Made by a program: the position numbers and the translations under genes. A DNA stretch of 13,928 nucleotides from JACCXJ01 sp052387115 (lineage in GTDB: Bacteria > Pseudomonadota > Gammaproteobacteria > JACCXJ01): positions 1 through 13,928 of the forward strand of contig JBQTJM010000073.1 of NCBI GenBank assembly GCA_052387115.1, in the 5' to 3' direction. Positions within the stretch are counted from its first letter, which is position 1. Each line of letters begins with the position of its first letter. The notes under the pieces are model-generated. The model made no database searches, was not told where the DNA came from, and saw only the letters and a program-made list of their open reading frames with translations. This document shows, piece by piece, positions 12,893 through 13,928 of this stretch.

Positions 12893-13759
12893 CTAGGCGT
12901 CCTTCGATGTGCGGCCAGCCTTGGCGCGGGCGGCGGGCCCGGCGGTGGTGGCGCGCTTCGCGGGCTTGCGCTCGGCGGCCTTCGCAGGCGTTGCGGGTGG
13001 CGCCGCGCGTGCGGGTGTGGGTTTCTTCGGCGCTTTGTTGAGGCTTTCGCGCAACGCGGCCATGAGATCGATGATCTGCGCGCCGCCTTTCTCCGGCTCG
13101 GGCGAGACGGAGATCTCCTCGCCTTCCACTTTCTTCTCCACCGCGGCCTCGATGCGCTTCTTCACCTCGTCCTCGTACTGGCTCGGGTCGAAGTCCTCGA
13201 CGGCGATCTGCTCGATCAGCTGCTCGGCGAGCTTGAGCTCCGGCTCCTTCGCCTCCGCGGTCGGGATCTCGATCTCTGACATCGGCCGCACTTCGTCGGC
13301 ATAGAGAAGCTGCTGCATCACCAGCCCCCCGTCCACCGGGCGAAGCTGGACGATATACTGCTTGCCGCGTGCGGCCCAGCGCGCGAGCGCGCAGCGGCCG
13401 GTTTTCTTCATCGCTTGGGAGAGCAGCGCGTAGGGCTTCGGGCCGCCCTTGTCGGGCGCAAGGTAGTAGGCCTTGTCGTAGTAGATCGGGTCGATCTTCT
13501 CCTCCGGCACGAACTGCGTGATCTCGACCGTGCCGGTGCCCTTCTCCTCCAGCTCCTTCAGCTCCTCGGGAGAGAAGGTGACGTACTGGTCCTTGGCGAA
13601 CTCGTAGCCCTTCACCATGTCGGCGCGCTCGACCGGCACGTTTTCCTTGATGCAGAAGTATTGCTGCTTGAGGCGCGAGCCGCATCCCTTGTGGATGAGG
13701 TTGAACGAGATGCCGGCGCGCGGCTGGGTGGCGGAGTAGAGCTTCACGGGGATCGACAC
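12893..13759 (-). CDS. ku: Bacterial Ku, non-homologous end-joining DNA end-binding protein
   Basis: Ku forms a homodimeric ring on broken DNA ends and recruits LigD. Recognisable segments are VSIPVKLYSAT, ISFNLIHKGCGSRLKQQYFC, MVKGYEFAKDQYVTFSPEEL, EKIDPIYYDKAYYLAPDKGG and PYALLSQAMKKTGRCALARW, then a Lys/Ala/Pro-rich tail of about 50 residues that may bind DNA. The nominal GTG start at 13759 lies inside the conserved core: the same frame continues upstream as ARSIASLTVTFGLV to about 13798, exactly like normal Ku N-termini, but then reads WGNA-type codons with no ATG, GTG or TTG before a stop. The true start codon has therefore been lost at a junction with peroxidase sequence, or a base is missing near 13800-13809, where an out-of-frame ATGGC lies. 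LigD is not in the window. Function depends on this N-terminus. Confidence 0.85.
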   Translation of the reverse strand: MSIPVKLYSATQPRAGISFNLIHKGCGSRLKQQYFCIKENVPVERADMVKGYEFAKDQYVTFSPEELKELEEKGTGTVEITQFVPEEKIDPIYYDKAYYLAPDKGGPKPYALLSQAMKKTGRCALARWAARGKQYIVQLRPVDGGLVMQQLLYADEVRPMSEIEIPTAEAKEPELKLAEQLIEQIAVEDFDPSQYEDEVKKRIEAAVEKKVEGEEISVSPEPEKGGAQIIDLMAALRESLNKAPKKPTPARAAPPATPAKAAERKPAKRATTAGPAARAKAGRTSKDA

Positions 13760-13805
13760 CAGTCCGAAGGTGACGGTAAGAGATGCGATGGAGCGGGCTG
13801 CCCAG

Positions 13806-13928
13806 CCATTCGCCGTAGGGCAGGCCGCGGCGCACGATGCGATGCGTGCGCACGAGCGTCGCGGTGTCGCCGGGCAGCCCGTCGCGCGGATTCATGCGGC
13901 GAATGTGCGATCCGAGCGGGCAGACCGC
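13806..13928 (-). pseudogene. DyP-type peroxidase fragment, truncated at both sides here
   Basis: The minus strand at the window edge reads AVCPLGSHIRRMNPRDGLPG and then THRIVRRGLPYGEWLG. CPxGxHIRRxNPRD followed by HRIxRRGxPYG is the C-terminal signature of dye-decolourising peroxidases, a heme family; the His of this motif is probably the proximal heme ligand and the later Arg the distal one. About 40 residues are seen, the remainder lying outside the window. After GEWLG the sequence changes directly into Ku codons in another frame, so the last part of the peroxidase is missing. Confidence 0.7.

Noticed and set aside
12627..13895. 422-residue minus-strand frame at the Ku locus
   Set aside because: It starts in the DyP relic, then runs as an out-of-frame shadow of Ku and through the terminator and repeat.

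Overview
The window looks like an accessory, recombination-scarred region of a high-GC proteobacterium, most likely a gamma- or betaproteobacterium. The hints are a PyrE-type orotate phosphoribosyltransferase start, a CXXCH diheme cytochrome, an HxlR regulator, bacterial Ku and IS91-type transposase debris; no rRNA or tRNA is present to fix the taxon. Intact genes alternate with truncated or frameshifted ones, so part of the damage may be assembly or sequencing error, and the frameshift calls carry that caveat.

Layout. (1) 53-4170: a 4.1-kb segment bounded by two inverted, diverged copies of the same IS91-family terminal sequence. The right copy still carries the C-terminal transposase codons and sits in the middle of pyrE, beside a GAAC tetranucleotide. 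Between the ends lies a minus-strand operon: an exported diheme c-type cytochrome of the MauG/cytochrome c peroxidase type, followed by a soluble FAD/NAD(P)H oxidoreductase. (2) 4171-4500: truncated pyrE and a leader with a long imperfect hairpin. (3) 4818-7169: an HxlR-family repressor divergent from a signal-peptide-bearing metallo-beta-lactamase-fold hydrolase that is split by a one-base frameshift; the shared intergenic region holds overlapping promoters and three copies of a CAAGTGA half-site. (4) 7259-7826: abutting relics of an FtsX/MacB-like permease and an ankyrin-type protein. (5) 8046-10813: a translationally coupled two-gene operon, an unrecognised two-helix membrane protein followed by a leukotriene A4 hydrolase/M1 aminopeptidase homologue that starts with TTG. 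(6) 11005-11575: a frameshifted AttH/CrtC-like lipocalin-fold pseudogene. (7) 11664-12476: a MerR-type HTH fused to TPR repeats, with a palindrome at its promoter. (8) 12605-12695: a REP/MITE-like palindromic repeat. (9) 12847-13928: a Ku NHEJ gene with a terminator, whose normal start is lost at a junction with the 3' part of a DyP-type peroxidase gene.

Functional reading. Cytochrome and flavoprotein probably act in periplasmic/cytoplasmic redox chemistry, but no direct partnership is shown. HxlR probably controls the MBL hydrolase. The membrane protein plus LTA4H-like peptidase unit is the best candidate here for an undescribed functional pair. No CRISPR array, defence island or complete transposon was seen.
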